A stretch of DNA of 64,000 nucleotides from Eupeodes corollae (taxonomy: Eukaryota > Arthropoda > Insecta > Diptera > Syrphidae), in assembly GCF_945859685.1 (NCBI RefSeq), contig NC_079149.1, positions 24,897,118-24,961,117 on the forward strand, in the 5' to 3' direction. Numbering within the stretch: the stretch's first letter is position 1; every line of letters starts with the position of its first letter. Shown in pieces: positions 47,073 to 58,084 of this stretch. The position numbers and the translations under genes were made by a program. The notes beneath the pieces are model-generated. The model searched no databases. It saw only the letters and a program-made list of their open reading frames with translations, and was not told the DNA's origin.

Positions 47073-49033
47073 GTTCTGAAGACCAAAATTTTCAATGCTC
47101 AAGAAAAAAATTGGTCGAAATTTATTTTTTGAGCAAACAAAAAAACATTGATCAAAAGTTCAGATGTTGAATCCTACATAAAAAATAAAAGTTTTTGTAG
47201 CCCAAGTCACATCACTAATTTAAAGGTAGCTTTAAAACATTTTAAATCACAGTTCATAATTAAATGGGATCGCTCACACCGAATGAAAAAACGTTTTTTT
47301 TCGTCTGAAAAAAGTTGGCTCAGTAAAAACTTTTCGTTCAAAAAATATCTCCCATCCGTTGGACGCCCTGCACTTGATTTTGCCAACAGTAGTGAGCAGA
47401 CAAAACGAAAGCGCACGGCAGAGTTACGAAATACTGTTCCAACATCTGAACTTGTTTTTGCAGCTCAAATGAGCTTACGAGCATCTGGTCAAAAACAAGA
47501 AGCTGATTTGGTCAAAGAAGCAACATCATCCACAGATTTTTTAAAGAAATTACAAAACTGTAATAAGTTAAAAAAAATTTCTACTTTAGAAGCTTTGTCA
47601 ATGATGATGGAAGCTAAACTTTCTCGACATCAATACAATGTCATAACAAGTTATGCAAAAGATGTTTTTCCTTCTTATAAAGAGGTTCAAAAAGAGAAAT
47701 AGAATTGCTACCCACAAAACGTAGAAGTCACTGAAATTGAAGCTCAAGTTCCTATACAAAATCTCCTGGACCATACAACTGAAAAAATTGTGAATAACCA
47801 TTTTAACACTTTCAATTCTCTGACCCTTGACCTGAATACCGTTGAGTTGACTTTAACATCTAAATGGGGGTTCGATGGTAGCTCTGGGCATAGCCAGTAT
47901 CATCAAACATTTTTAGAGCCTCATGAAAGTGGGGATAAATTTGTATTTATGAAGTGTCTTGTGCCCTTGCAACTTTCTGGCAATCAACAAATTTTTTGGA
48001 AGAACCCTTGCCCATCATCTCCCCGTTATTGTCGGCCACTGAAAATTATTTTTGAAAAAGAAAGTGACGAATTAGTAAAAAACGAAAAGATAATCACAGA
48101 CTTGCAAATTCAAAATCTCCAAAACACCAGCATTACCATAAACAATAAGAACTTCGTTGTTAAACATAGTTTAATTTTTTCAATGCTTGACGGCAAGCTT
48201 TGCAATAACTTAAGCAATACCAAATCTGCCCTTAGATGTTACTTGTATAAAGCTACCTCTAAACAATTTAATGATATTGAAAAGATGATTAACCTGCCCA
48301 TATCGGAGGAATATCTATCATTCGGTTTGTCTACTTTGCATGCATGGATTCGGTTATTTGAATGTCTTTTGCATGTAGCTTACAAATTGCCGGTCCAAGA
48401 ATGGAGAACGACTGAAACAACGGACATAATTATTAAAGAAAATAAAATGCGGATTCAAAAAGAATTCAAAGAAAAACTGGACTAATTGTAGATAAGCCTA
48501 AGCATGGATATGGAAATACAAACACAGGAAATGTTGCTAGACGGTTTTTTGAAAAAAGTAGTCTGTCTGCATCTATCACCGGAATTGACGAAAAACTTAT
48601 TGAAAAATTTCATGTAATCTTACAATGCATTTCTAGTTGTTTAAGACTAAATGATGAAAAATTTAAATCCTATTGTCAAGATACTGCATTTCAATTTGTG
48701 AGACTTTACCCATGGTATTATATGAGTACAACGGTTCACAAAATTCTTATTCATGGACACGTAATTGTTTCCAATTGCCTTCTACCTATAGGCCAACTAA
48801 GCGAGGAAGCTTTGGAGTCAAGAAACCGAGATTTTAAAGTCTTCCGAGAACAGTTCAGTCGAAAAACTTCTAGAAAAGACACCCTCACCGATATTTTCAA
48901 TAGAATGCTCATTTCATCTGACCCAGTCATAACAAGTTTGAGAAATGAAGTCATCAATTTGAATAAAAAAAGTTTTCATCCTCATGCTCAAAATATATTT
49001 GAAGAAGAAAATTTATCATATGATTCTGAATAA
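47073..49033 (+). pseudogene. RAG1-core-like Transib transposase, broken
   Basis: About 630 codons are readable as one gene. Motifs in order: KWGFDGSSGHSQYHQTF (catalytic Asp, 47874-47876); NPCPSSPRYCRPLKIIF, matching RAG1's EPKPNS..CCKPL region; SMLDGKLCNNL (second Asp, 48189-48191, 105 residues after the first, compared with 108 in mouse RAG1); RCYLYKATSKQFN, where RAG1 has a CxxC zinc pair; LHAWIRLFECLLHVAYKL; VHKILIH with two His five residues apart (48737 and 48752), as in RAG1; PIGQLSEEALESRN with the catalytic Glu (48806-48808, or the Glu beside it); then REQFSRKTSRKDTLTDIFNR. Lesions: TGA at 47130-47132 if the reading starts upstream, TAG at 47700-47702, and one missing base near 48480 (frame changes at 48482). 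The second zinc Cys is Tyr (48246-48248). The role would be cut-and-paste transposition at CACAGTG ends. The true start is uncertain; the first in-frame ATG after the TGA is at about 47284. Confidence 0.9.
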
Positions 49034-49942
49034 TTCAATATATCTACTTTTTACATAATCATAAGCATACATTAAAAATAGCAAAATCTGTTTTCATTTC
49101 AATGTTTGCAAATTAAAAAAGTTGATGGAAAATGGGTATCAATCAACAAAAAATCAAAGGTATTCAAACATTTATTTTTATTTTTCTTACAGCTTGCCCT
49201 TCACAGAACAATAAATTCATTTCATTCCTTTTTAATAATTCCCAATTATTCTAATATTCATAAAATTGTTTAACTCTATTAATAATCACACATATGTATA
49301 AGTTGTCAACTCCCTAGTATTTCGACAACACTAAATTACAACATAATTGTGTACTCAAATGTTTCTTACCCAAGGTTTCGTTGCTTCAATACGAATTCGA
49401 AACTTCTAAATTCCAACAAATCCCATTTTTGAAATATCTTAATCTGACTATGCAAGATTCACAGGATTTTGATTGAATTTGGAAGGGTCGCAGACATGTT
49501 ATTTTCAAGTGCTTTAAGATCTCACGACAACTTTTGCGTTCAAAAATTATACTGAGATCTAAATCTCAAAAGAATTTAAAAACATTTTTTGTTGACATTT
49601 TTAATATTGTTATTTCTCAAAAACGTGAAGGGATTGTGTTAGAATATCTCAAAAACGCGCTGTGCTGGAATTTTTAAGCTTCGGATTCTAATTCAGAATA
49701 CTAAAATTCTTCAAAAAAGTGATCATACATAGGTTAGAAAAAAAATATTTTTTAAACAATTAGAATTCGTCAATTAAAACTTTTTAAATAAACGATTCCA
49801 GGTTAATTTATACAATATTCCCGAAATTTAAAACTGTACCAGAGGTTTCCATAAACTACTACCTTTGTCATAAGAACACAAACAGCCATCATAATAGCAT
49901 TTTTACCTTAAAAAATAATATAATATCATAAAATGGCCATTT
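49034..49942 (+). other. Transib 3' non-coding region
   Basis: AT-rich sequence between the transposase stop codon and the right terminal repeat. No ORF or second gene is recognised. Confidence 0.6.
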
Positions 49943-49955
49943 CTGCCCCACTGTG
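49943..49955 (-). repeat. Transib right terminal inverted repeat
   Basis: CTGCCCCACTGTG on the plus strand, which is CACAGTGGGGCAG read inward. It matches the left repeat at 12 of 13 positions. No convincing nonamer-like motif is seen at 12- or 23-base spacing on this side. Confidence 0.85.
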
Positions 49956-49960
49956 CGACG
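49956..49960. repeat. Right target-site duplication CGACG
   Basis: This is the second copy of CGACG, directly after the right terminus. Mariner sequence resumes from here. Confidence 0.85.
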
Positions 49961-50194
49961 CTACGTGCCACGCAGAAAACGCCACGACATCAACCCGGCC
50001 AATGTACTACTTTTTGACATGTTGAGTTATTGACTCAAAATAACCCATACAAAAATTAGTGTGTTAGTATTTTTTCCCGGTATTCTCTTGTGCTGAAATT
50101 ACTTGCTGAAACTTGGTGCAACCTTAACGTGGTCAGTTAATACGTCTGAAACAAATTTTTGGAGATTTTGGCTATGAGGTTTTAAAAATGGGAC

Positions 50195-51420
50195 TTCTCT
50201 ATTTCGGTTTGGTAATTTTAGCTTAGAGATAAAGTTATGGGAAAGAGGCTACTCACTTAAGCTAGTTTGTTGGCCATTTGTGATACCATATGAATCACGA
50301 GGCTTTTTTCTAAGCTCAGTGAAATCAGTTTGAGTCTCTTACGGAACGTGAAATACTGATTATCATTTTAATATATGATTGACATCATTAAGATTACTAG
50401 AGACATATTCTCCTAGGTAAGTCTTGCTAGGAGTTGAAAAACTGTTTCCTCCTCTTCCATATCTACTTAATACAGCCTCTGAAAAAGTCATTTGGAAATA
50501 CGCCTAGCAACGTGGCGTGCTTTCCTATAGATATTTCCCGATTAGGACACCGATTATTGAGCTTATCGCGATCTGCTAAAAGATAGCAAGCACCTTGAGC
50601 GCTTTAAATTTAGTATAGACCAAATGTGTTTCGTACTCTAAAATGTGGTGATACTTTCCTTCTTTAAAGTCTTGCATTAGCAAATGTTTACATGGAGCGA
50701 TTGTTATGCCAGCATTAGCTAAAACGTAATAGATATTGTTGTACTAAACCATTTTTAGCGGGTTCAATTTTCTTACAATTTTAAGAAAGGTTACTATGGC
50801 TCAGTATCCAGCAAAGGTGAGATACCACATGAATCATGAGGTATTCCTCTAATCTCAATAAAACAAGTTTGAGTTTCAAGCCAAACGTAGAAGAATAGGT
50901 TTCACTATACAATTTTTGTCGAGTCTATCTGCCTTATAATATCTTGGAATGTCTCCTTGGCTCGGAGCCTACCAGCAGAAGTGAATGTTCAACTGTTGTG
51001 CCTTCTCCATTAGAAATGATTGGCAGTTTTAAAAAAGTTTGTAGAGAAAAAGTCCAGAGATTTTATAGCGGCCCGACGATCTAAGAAAATGCGGATATCA
51101 GATGAGAATATCACGTTTTCTCTAAGCCAGGACAAGATTTCTTTCAAAAGTTCCACCTCGAATACGCAAACATCATTAGGGAGGCGAAACGAAAGTCTTT
51201 ATTTTTAGCTGTTCGGACTACTTGCCTTATTTGTTTTTGATTCATCTGTATAAAATTGGATTGCTTCGTCTTCCAACTCATAAAAATATATCTTATTGCT
51301 GTCAGTAAAGATATCGGTAACTTGTTAAAGTCTCTGTTATTCAAAGACTGCAAATGATTGCATAAAGCCTCAATCACAAACGTATACTGCGACAGTTTGG
51401 TCACAACGAAGATTAATTTG
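50195..51420 (-). mobile_element. RNase H-bearing LINE remnant (I/R1-like), second copy
   Basis: On the minus strand, in order: VCVFEVELLKEILSWLRENV then FSSDIRIFLDRRAAIKSLDF (about 51170-51055; RNase H with Glu of the F.AE.L type and Asp of IF.D..AA), STNFFKTA, ETQ/IRGIPHDSCGI near 50870-50820, then RDKLNNRCPNREISIGKHAT and LLGVFPNDFFRGC near 50565-50470, matching the tail 'LTGHC.IGKHA.RLG...DFCR.C', then PRRICL-type sequence. A phrase of about 62 bases occurs twice (50279-50340 and 50817-50880). The region is decayed with many stops. Confidence 0.65.
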
Positions 51421-52149
51421 TAAACGCAAAAAAAACCTACAAGTTTATCAGTTATTATGGTAGGTACATAGGTTACAAATCCTTTATTAACAAAGAATAA
51501 GTATTATTTCATGTGAATTCATAAATGGTCTCACTTATTTAGTCTTCTTTATATTAAATATCCACCTAGTGGCCGGCAAGAAAAAATGTTCTATTCTAGA
51601 AGTATGTTGCCTCGAGGCTTACAAAATGGCGAAGCTATAATCTGTTCGTACCAACATTCAATCAACACCAAAGAAAATGTAATTATTAAAATGTTGGTAT
51701 GAACAGATTATAGCTCCCTCTTACACTTGGTTGGAGTAACCACTTTCTTTTTTGGGGTGTGTACACATCCCTCTCAACATTTACAAAGATGGAATGAATT
51801 CAAGTCATAAATGATTGCATTCAAAAAAGAAGGTATTCTGTTACAAGCTTTCTCATTGGTCTAAAGTTGAATAAAAATAGGAACTGTTGTAAATGTTTAT
51901 AATCTCCGAAAAAATATATTTTTTGGTTCAAATACTATTGTAACAAATTTTTGTTTTGATATTTATAAACATAGTAAAAGGGTAATCATATCGAGCTTCA
52001 AAATAACATGTCTCTTGTAAGAGAGAGAGTATATAGCAGCAACATAGCTACTACGGCCGCTATCGTACAACCATATCCTTTTAATAAAATTTTCCATGAA
52101 TATTTGAAAATTTACAAGGCTGTATGTTCACAATAAAATCTCATATTCC
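51421..52149. other. Non-coding interval containing a clean hairpin
   Basis: Apart from the inverted repeat at 51633-51715, listed separately, nothing is recognised. Confidence 0.45.
51633..51715. other. 26-bp near-perfect inverted repeat (hairpin or tiny MITE)
   Basis: The arms 51633-51658 (starts AGCTATAATCTG) and 51690-51715 (ends CAGATTATAGCT) are reverse complements over 26 bases with a single difference. If transcribed on the plus strand that difference would be a G-U pair. The 31-base loop gives an 83-base hairpin, within the size range of insect microRNA precursors. It could also be a very small inverted-repeat transposon. Confidence 0.75.
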
Positions 52150-53212
52150 ATTTTAAGGTCTTGAATTGATTGCCGAAGCCTGTAAAGACGATCAGGGAAC
52201 ATCGTAGTAGAACCGCAGTCGATGCTGGGAATATGGAAAGATCACTTCTCCAAATTATATAACGGCGATGATAAACCGAATTCCGCTGTAAGGGAGATGA
52301 ACCACTCAACCTCGGCAACGCAGATCAACAATTCCGCCTACCCGACCATGACGAAGTAAAGATAGCTATATCTAAACTTAAGTCAAACAAAGCTGCTGGA
52401 GCTGACGGCATCGCTGCCGAACTATTCAAAGCAGCAGGCGATGACTTGGTACGGAGCATGAACCAACTCATCTGCAAAATATGGTCGGAAGAAAGCATGC
52501 CCGATGAGTGGAATCTCAGCATAGTGTGCCCGATACATAAGAAAGGAGACCATCTAAACTGCGCTAACTACAGAGGCATCAGTCTCCTTAACATTGCGTA
52601 TAAGATCCTCTCTGCCGTATTATGTGAACGACTGAAGCCGTTCGTCAACAACCTGATTGGTCATTATCAGTGTGCCTTCAGACCAAGAAAGTCCTCTATC
52701 GACCAAATACTCACACTACGGCAGATCTTGGAAAAAACCCAGGAGCTTCAAATCGATACCCACCATCTCTTTATCGATTTTAAAGCCGCGTATGACAGCA
52801 TCTATAGGGAAGAGCTCTACCGAGCAATGTCTAGTTTTTGGCATCCCTGTCAAACTTATCCGTTTGTGCAGAATGACGATGGAATGGAGAAGAAGATATA
52901 ACGACGAACTGTACGGGCTGTACAGCGACATTGACTTGTTAGCAGAATTAAAGTCCAGCGTTTTAGATGGCTAGGTCATGTAGAGCGGATGGACATCAAC
53001 GCTTCAGCCCGGAAGGTCTTCGAATCCAATCCCTAGGGACGGCACAGTAGAGGAAGACCGCGACTCAGGTGGCGCACCCAGATGGGGGAGGATCTCAACC
53101 AACTTGGCGTGCGAAACTGGAGACAGCTAGCTAGGGACCGAGCTGGCTGGAGACGCTTGTTGGTTGAGGCCCAGGTCCACCCCGGACTGTAGCGCCACCT
53201 TAAGTAAGTAAG
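52150..53212 (+). mobile_element. RTE-like LINE, RT core deleted
   Basis: Positions 52220-52450 give GIWKDHFSKLYNGDD and, in another frame, KLKSNKAAGADGIAAELFKA. The frame 52446-52901 continues with MNQLICKIWSEESMPDEWNL, PIHKKGDHLNCANYRGISLL, YQCAFRPRKSSIDQILTLRQ, and LFIDFKAAYDSIYREELYRA (the first catalytic Asp region). An extra T in the run at 52835-52839 shifts the frame; after it VFGIPVKLIRLCRMTME follows. It then joins directly at about 52884 to WRRRYNDELYGLYSDID, skipping the PQG-type and YADD motifs. The C-terminal RWLGHVERMDINASARKVFE and NQLGVRNWRQLARDRAGW regions follow. The element ends with TTAAGTAAGTAAGT. The RT is non-functional. The clade is inferred from the RT sequence and the short tandem-repeat tail in place of poly(A). 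Confidence 0.85.
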
Positions 53213-56200
53213 TAGAATTAATTGCCTTAATAAATTAAACCACAAGGTTTCGGTTATCAATAGTATGTGGTATTTTCTTTGTGTAACCTAAATACCCAAG
53301 GAACATTCAACTTTTCTTGCAAAAAAAATTGTTCACCATTTTTGTAATGAAAAAATCATGTTTAGAAAGGACTTTGTCTATCATATGAAACTCAAAAGAT
53401 GGCAGCTTCCTTAGAGATAGTTTACCAAATAGCGTACTATTTAAATTAAATCTTTTAATAAGTAAACTTTTTTTAAAAGTTGAAATATTTGTATGAAAAA
53501 TCGAAAATTTGAATTATACATAAACTGATTTTAGTCATCTGTGGTTAAACTGTTGATCCTCTAACAAATTCTCAAGAACCTTTTCATTAACTTTATTTTC
53601 AAACAAAAATCACGTACATAGATAAATTTCAATAGAAATAAATTTAACAAAAATTTCTGTTTAATGTTTGCTTATTTTTAATTTTCTTAATTTACCCTCA
53701 AACAAATTTGTATCGATAGCTTTTTACTTTTGTATCTTCTTTCCTTATTATGTACGTGTACCCTTGTACATTAAAGGTACATATATGTAGGTATTTATAT
53801 ACAATTTACGTCTTATGTTAAATGCTTCCTTTTAGGGATTTCACTATGAAATACAAAAATGAAAAAAAAAGAATCTATAATTTTTACGATGATAAGTAAG
53901 TAGGTATACATAAGTATCTTAACAAGGTTAAAAGGGTCGCTATACACAACTTGAAGACCCATTGATAGATATATAATTTTTTCCTTACGGGAATGCGTAC
54001 ATATATTTTTCCCTATACCATTTTTTTTCTGTGGTATATTATATGATTTTGAGCACTTAAGATGGAATTCCTTGAAGACAACAAAACCATCAACATGAAG
54101 GTTAATATGTGATAGACAAAAAAATATATATTTTAATAAAATAAAATAACAACGAGGGTTAGTGTTTTAGTGACTACGGAATTTTTTTTCTAGAAGGTCA
54201 AATTGTTTTACGAGCCAAGATATTAGTAAAAATTGAAAGAACAATTTTCCTTGAAATCTATGACAATGTATAAATATTTTATTTGGAGGTTGTAACATTA
54301 TATATAATAGTATAGGAAGTATATTTCTTTCCTAAAATTCGACCTTAACAAATTAACTTAGCCTGATATATTCATCAAAAAGAATACTTTGAATAATGAA
54401 AGTAATACTACAAGAATAAGGTCGAACGTAAAATGTCCCTCAGAGAAAGATTCAAAGGAAACAAAAATGGAACTCTTCAAATCCTTAAATGTTGACAGTC
54501 TGTATAGAAAAATCCTTAACAGTTGTTGTGCATATGTGTAGTTAGATACTTTGTAAGAAATTTCTTGGCATATGCATTTATAAAAATGATACACGAATAA
54601 AAAACTACTTGAATATGCAAATCGTTTATTACCCAGCTTATTCCTTTTGTGTATAACAAATATAATGGCATAACATTTTTATGTGTTAAATGTTCCTTGC
54701 GAAGCTTTTGTTTGCGCAAACCCACAAACCTACCTACTAAGTACCCACATACATGTTTTTTTATTTATGCATTCATAGCAAATGAGTTAAAATTTTATTA
54801 TTTACATTTATGTTTATAGTTTTATGTAGTAACAATCATCACCATAATATAACACACATATACCGTTAAGTGGTATATTATTTGTATGCAAGGACAATAA
54901 AACAATAAAAGTGGAAAATACTGTTGTTTTTTTGTATTGTTTTCTAAAATATTTTTATAGATTTTAGTGTCTATTAAGTAGCTATAAATATACAAAAGGG
55001 ATTGTATTTTAAAAACATGGTTTTATTTTTCATTGGAAATTAATACGACCATGTTATACGAGAAGTTGATGTGATGTTGTGATTTCGAGAAATTATTTAA
55101 CCAACAATTTCTTCGTAAATATGAGATTTAAATTTTGAATGAATATTTTTTGTTATTAGAATTTTATTGAATGAAACAAGTTTAGTATGAACTCGTAAAA
55201 TCGTATGAAATTCAGTTTATTTAGAGTTCATGAAACAAATCCTGAGAAATTTGACACAATAAGAACTGAGCTATGAACTAAATTTGCTTTGAAAAAACAT
55301 CTACGTGTAAGAAATTTTTGTTTTTCTTTGTTACGTAAGTGTCAAAACGGGGCTAATATTTATTTGAAAATTTAAAAAATGCGTATACGCCCTGTCACCC
55401 ACTTTTAGTTTCTGGTGCAATTCCTATGAATTATGAACATGTATTTTTTAGCTTTAAAATATTTAATACAAAAGTGATGTACTATAGATTTTTGTATTTC
55501 ATGAAAAATATGGCCAGTTGCATTTTACTGTATTTTGTTGAAATACACAACAATTATGGAATTACTCGTTATCACTAAATTTCAGTTCCAATGAATCGTT
55601 TATGTATAGTATTTTTAATTACAAAATTTAATTTAAGCTTTTAAAGCTGGAAGTAAAACAAGTTTAACCTAGCTTTGTTTTTTTTTTTATTGAAATTAAT
55701 TTCTGTATTCGAAAAATAAGATCTGAAGTTGAGGAAAAAAAGAAAGGAACATTTTAAAAGAAAGGATTTCTTGGAACTAAATTAATTAGTATTGTCTATT
55801 TTCAGGTAAAAATGTATAAAAATAAATTATAATTAGTATCTATTGATATTTGTTTTTTTTTTTATAATTTTTAAGTAATATTCCAAGAACTTGGAACACG
55901 CAGTAAGTCAACTTAATTGGTTTTTCTTTTGTCACTCGAATAATTACTTTTTCGAGGATATTTTTGTTTTATTTTTTATTTAATCCTGCACGGTCATGGA
56001 AACGCACTTAATTATATGAAACTGAGAATAAATTTTTTTTAAGTTTTTAAAGTTCCATCCTTTTCAAGACCCAAGAAATTTTTGAAAAAATACCTTGAAA
56101 TATATACCGAATTTATTGACTCTTAAAAATTGTACTTTTTTCAACAATATCATATTTAAAAATAACTATTTGCTATTTGCAAATAAAGGAAAGTTAAATA

Positions 56201-56435
56201 CTTTGAGGACTTAAAAATAAGTACAACATATCTCAAAAAACGTTTGCATTTTTACATGTCTTTATATGTATTTCTCTCTTAAAAACTCAGACAGATCAAA
56301 AATAATTATCAATATTTATATTCAAGTGCTTTTTCTTACAGTTGTGCTGATTTTTAGAAGCAATGTTAAGTGTAGAAAATCTTTTTTAACCGTACTTCAA
56401 GAATGTGGAATTTGAATTTGGAATTGATTTAAAGA
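53213..56435. other. Long AT-rich non-coding interval
   Basis: No gene, RNA gene or repeat family is recognised. Confidence 0.5.
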
Positions 56436-57532
56436 TTAAATAATTCAGTATGGTTGAAATCAAGGCTTTTCCAATAAGATGTTTCATATTGATACCTTCG
56501 TAGGATGAACTCTTTTCCAATCTCCAAAGCGTGTAGAATTTAATGGCTCTACCAAAGCTGTTATCAATGAGTGGCACTTGCATCCGGGAAACTAATCAGC
56601 TTTTAGTACTCGGTATGTAAATCGTTATTGCCAAAAAACCGCTAGGTGGTTAAGATTTCTCCGTAGGTGCGAGAAATGTTTCACCCCTTCTGGTAATTTA
56701 CAAATCCTTCATTCGTCCAAAACTTGAATATAACTTTAATATCTATAGGCAGGTGCCCCCAAAACAAGTTTAAGTATTTTGGACAAGATCCAAAAAAAAG
56801 CTTTGAAATTGATAGGCGTTAGAGCTTTAACTGAAACAATTACGTCACTCAATCACGGCCGCAGTGTTTCATGCCTTTCGTTGCTCTATCAATATTTTTA
56901 AAAACAGTGTTCTGTCGAATTAACCAATTGCATTCCCCCCCTGAAACAATTTAGCCATAATACTCGTACTTCAAGGAATGCACATCAGTTTAAATAGACT
57001 TGAGCTCAATTTTCGACGTACTGTCAATATAGAGATTCTTTTTTTAACAGTACATCGAGAAAGTAATACCAGTGGCATGATGGTTAGTGCGTTAAACTAT
57101 CATGCCAGAGGTCTTGGGTTTAATCCATGCCTTTGCCTTGCGACGAATTGACAAATCTTCCAAGAGTAATTCTTGTCATGAAAATTGCTTTGTCAAATTT
57201 TCCATTCGGATTCGACTTAAAACTGTAGGTCCCCTCTATCCCTAACAACTTAACTCGCTCACAGGAATGTTTGAGAATGTTGTAAGTCACTAGGCCCTAG
57301 TCCTCCACGGATTTTTGTGCCACCCAAATAATTTTTATTTTTTATCGAGAATGTGGGATGATTTACCCAACCCTGTTTTTCCCTATGATTTTGATACTCA
57401 AAATTGTAAGACCAATGTGCATCGGTATATCCTCTTTAGACATTCCTTACTTTCCTAAAGCTCGCACTGTATTTAAACTTTTAACATGTTAAGGGTATTA
57501 ATAACCCCTTGAGTGTTCTTTAATTATAAAAA
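56436..57532 (+). mobile_element. Jockey-like LINE 3' half, interrupted by a SINE
   Basis: Decayed RT and C-terminal readings appear in order: LLSMSGTCIRETNQLLVLGM near 56560-56610, SLYKSFIRPKLEYNFNI-like near 56700-56735, AGAPKTSLSILDKIQKKALK near 56750-56808, TSLNHGRSVSCLSLLYQYF near 56845-56900, NTRTSRNAHQFK near 56960-56995, and FRRTVNIEILFLT near 57013. After the SINE it continues with SRMWDDLPNPVFPYDFDTQN and CKTNVHRYILFRHS near 57345-57450. The 3' untranslated part ends in an A-rich run near 57523-57532. Its ORF is inactive. Confidence 0.8.
57065..57343 (+). mobile_element. tRNA-derived SINE in the Jockey-like element
   Basis: The head is CAGTGGCATGATGGTTAGTG (A box), the diverged B box GGGTTTAATCC lies near 57117-57127, and the body ends in GTGCCACCCAAATAATTTTT. 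The duplication ATCGAGAAAGT (57054-57064) / ATCGAGAATGT (57344-57354) flanks it with one mismatch. Removing the SINE restores a continuous Jockey-type reading, so the insertion is real. Confidence 0.85.
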
Positions 57533-58084
57533 AAAAGAAGCCTCAATGTAGTTTCATTTCGTCTTTTAATTGGTTGCTAAGAACAAATCTTAAGACGTTT
57601 TTTTTCAAGATCAATAACAAGTTGGTGATTCAGAGGCTTTTTAACAATCATTCTTGGGTTCACCATTTCTCGAATGCTGTTATTCTGCTTATCAATGCAA
57701 AAGTCGAGGTAAAATGGTTTTTTTTTTACAGGATAATTTTGATGCATTTCAAAGAATCATTCAGCAAAGGTAAAAGGTTCCTGCTGATCTAAAACTGATA
57801 TTGTTGTGTTAGCTGGAATTTTGAAATACTTTAGATATGAGGTTTTATGCAAAATTTAGTGTAATATCATTTAAAAAAATGAATTCGAAATATCAACAAT
57901 TAATTGTTTGATAACACAATTCGAGAGATAATGTTCTCTGTTGTTTTTTAATGACGAAAACGGTTTTGATTCTTCACATTACTTACTTGTTCCAACAGCT
58001 CAAGCTTTTTTTCTATTTTTTTTTGACAACCAATAAGGTACTTTGCTAAGTGTAAAAACAAAGCGGGTTAAGAGGGGTTAAAAA
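57533..58084. other. Non-coding interval
   Basis: An ORF at 57574-57792 has no recognisable features. Nothing else is seen. Confidence 0.45.

Larger units (their letters stand above)
46085..49955 (+). mobile_element. Transib-type DNA transposon, complete (3,871 bp)
   Basis: Both termini are present: CACAGTGGGGTAG at the left and, as reverse complement, CACAGTGGGGCAG at the right. The 5-bp duplication CGACG flanks it. Transib transposons are known to have termini starting CACWRTG, to make 5-bp GC-rich duplications, and to encode a transposase homologous to the RAG1 core. All three are met here. Inside is one degenerate transposase gene in the same orientation (47073-49033), about 1 kb of non-coding 5' DNA and about 0.9 kb of 3' DNA. 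No RAG2-like (kelch-type) ORF is present, which separates it from ProtoRAG-type elements. It sits in an older mariner copy. Confidence 0.9.
45561..50010 (+). mobile_element. Mariner copy split by the Transib insertion
   Basis: Left part 45561-46084: TQTLRTLCSFYGRRMGPSLS, TLQRLVAKFERTGSA, HAQELGLSRLQL, then after a frameshift near 45750 RRDLDLHQYKIQLRQELN, FAKWVLNRLAEEPNFDRKII, a deletion, GVSGPYFFENDVSEAVIVNS, and DDMWFQQND ending exactly at the Transib border. Right part 49956 to about 50010: the reading resumes as DATCHAENATTS, the expected continuation of the mariner motif WFQQDGATCHTAE. The junction is therefore a real insertion into mariner DNA. The C-terminal third of mariner is missing. 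Confidence 0.8.
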
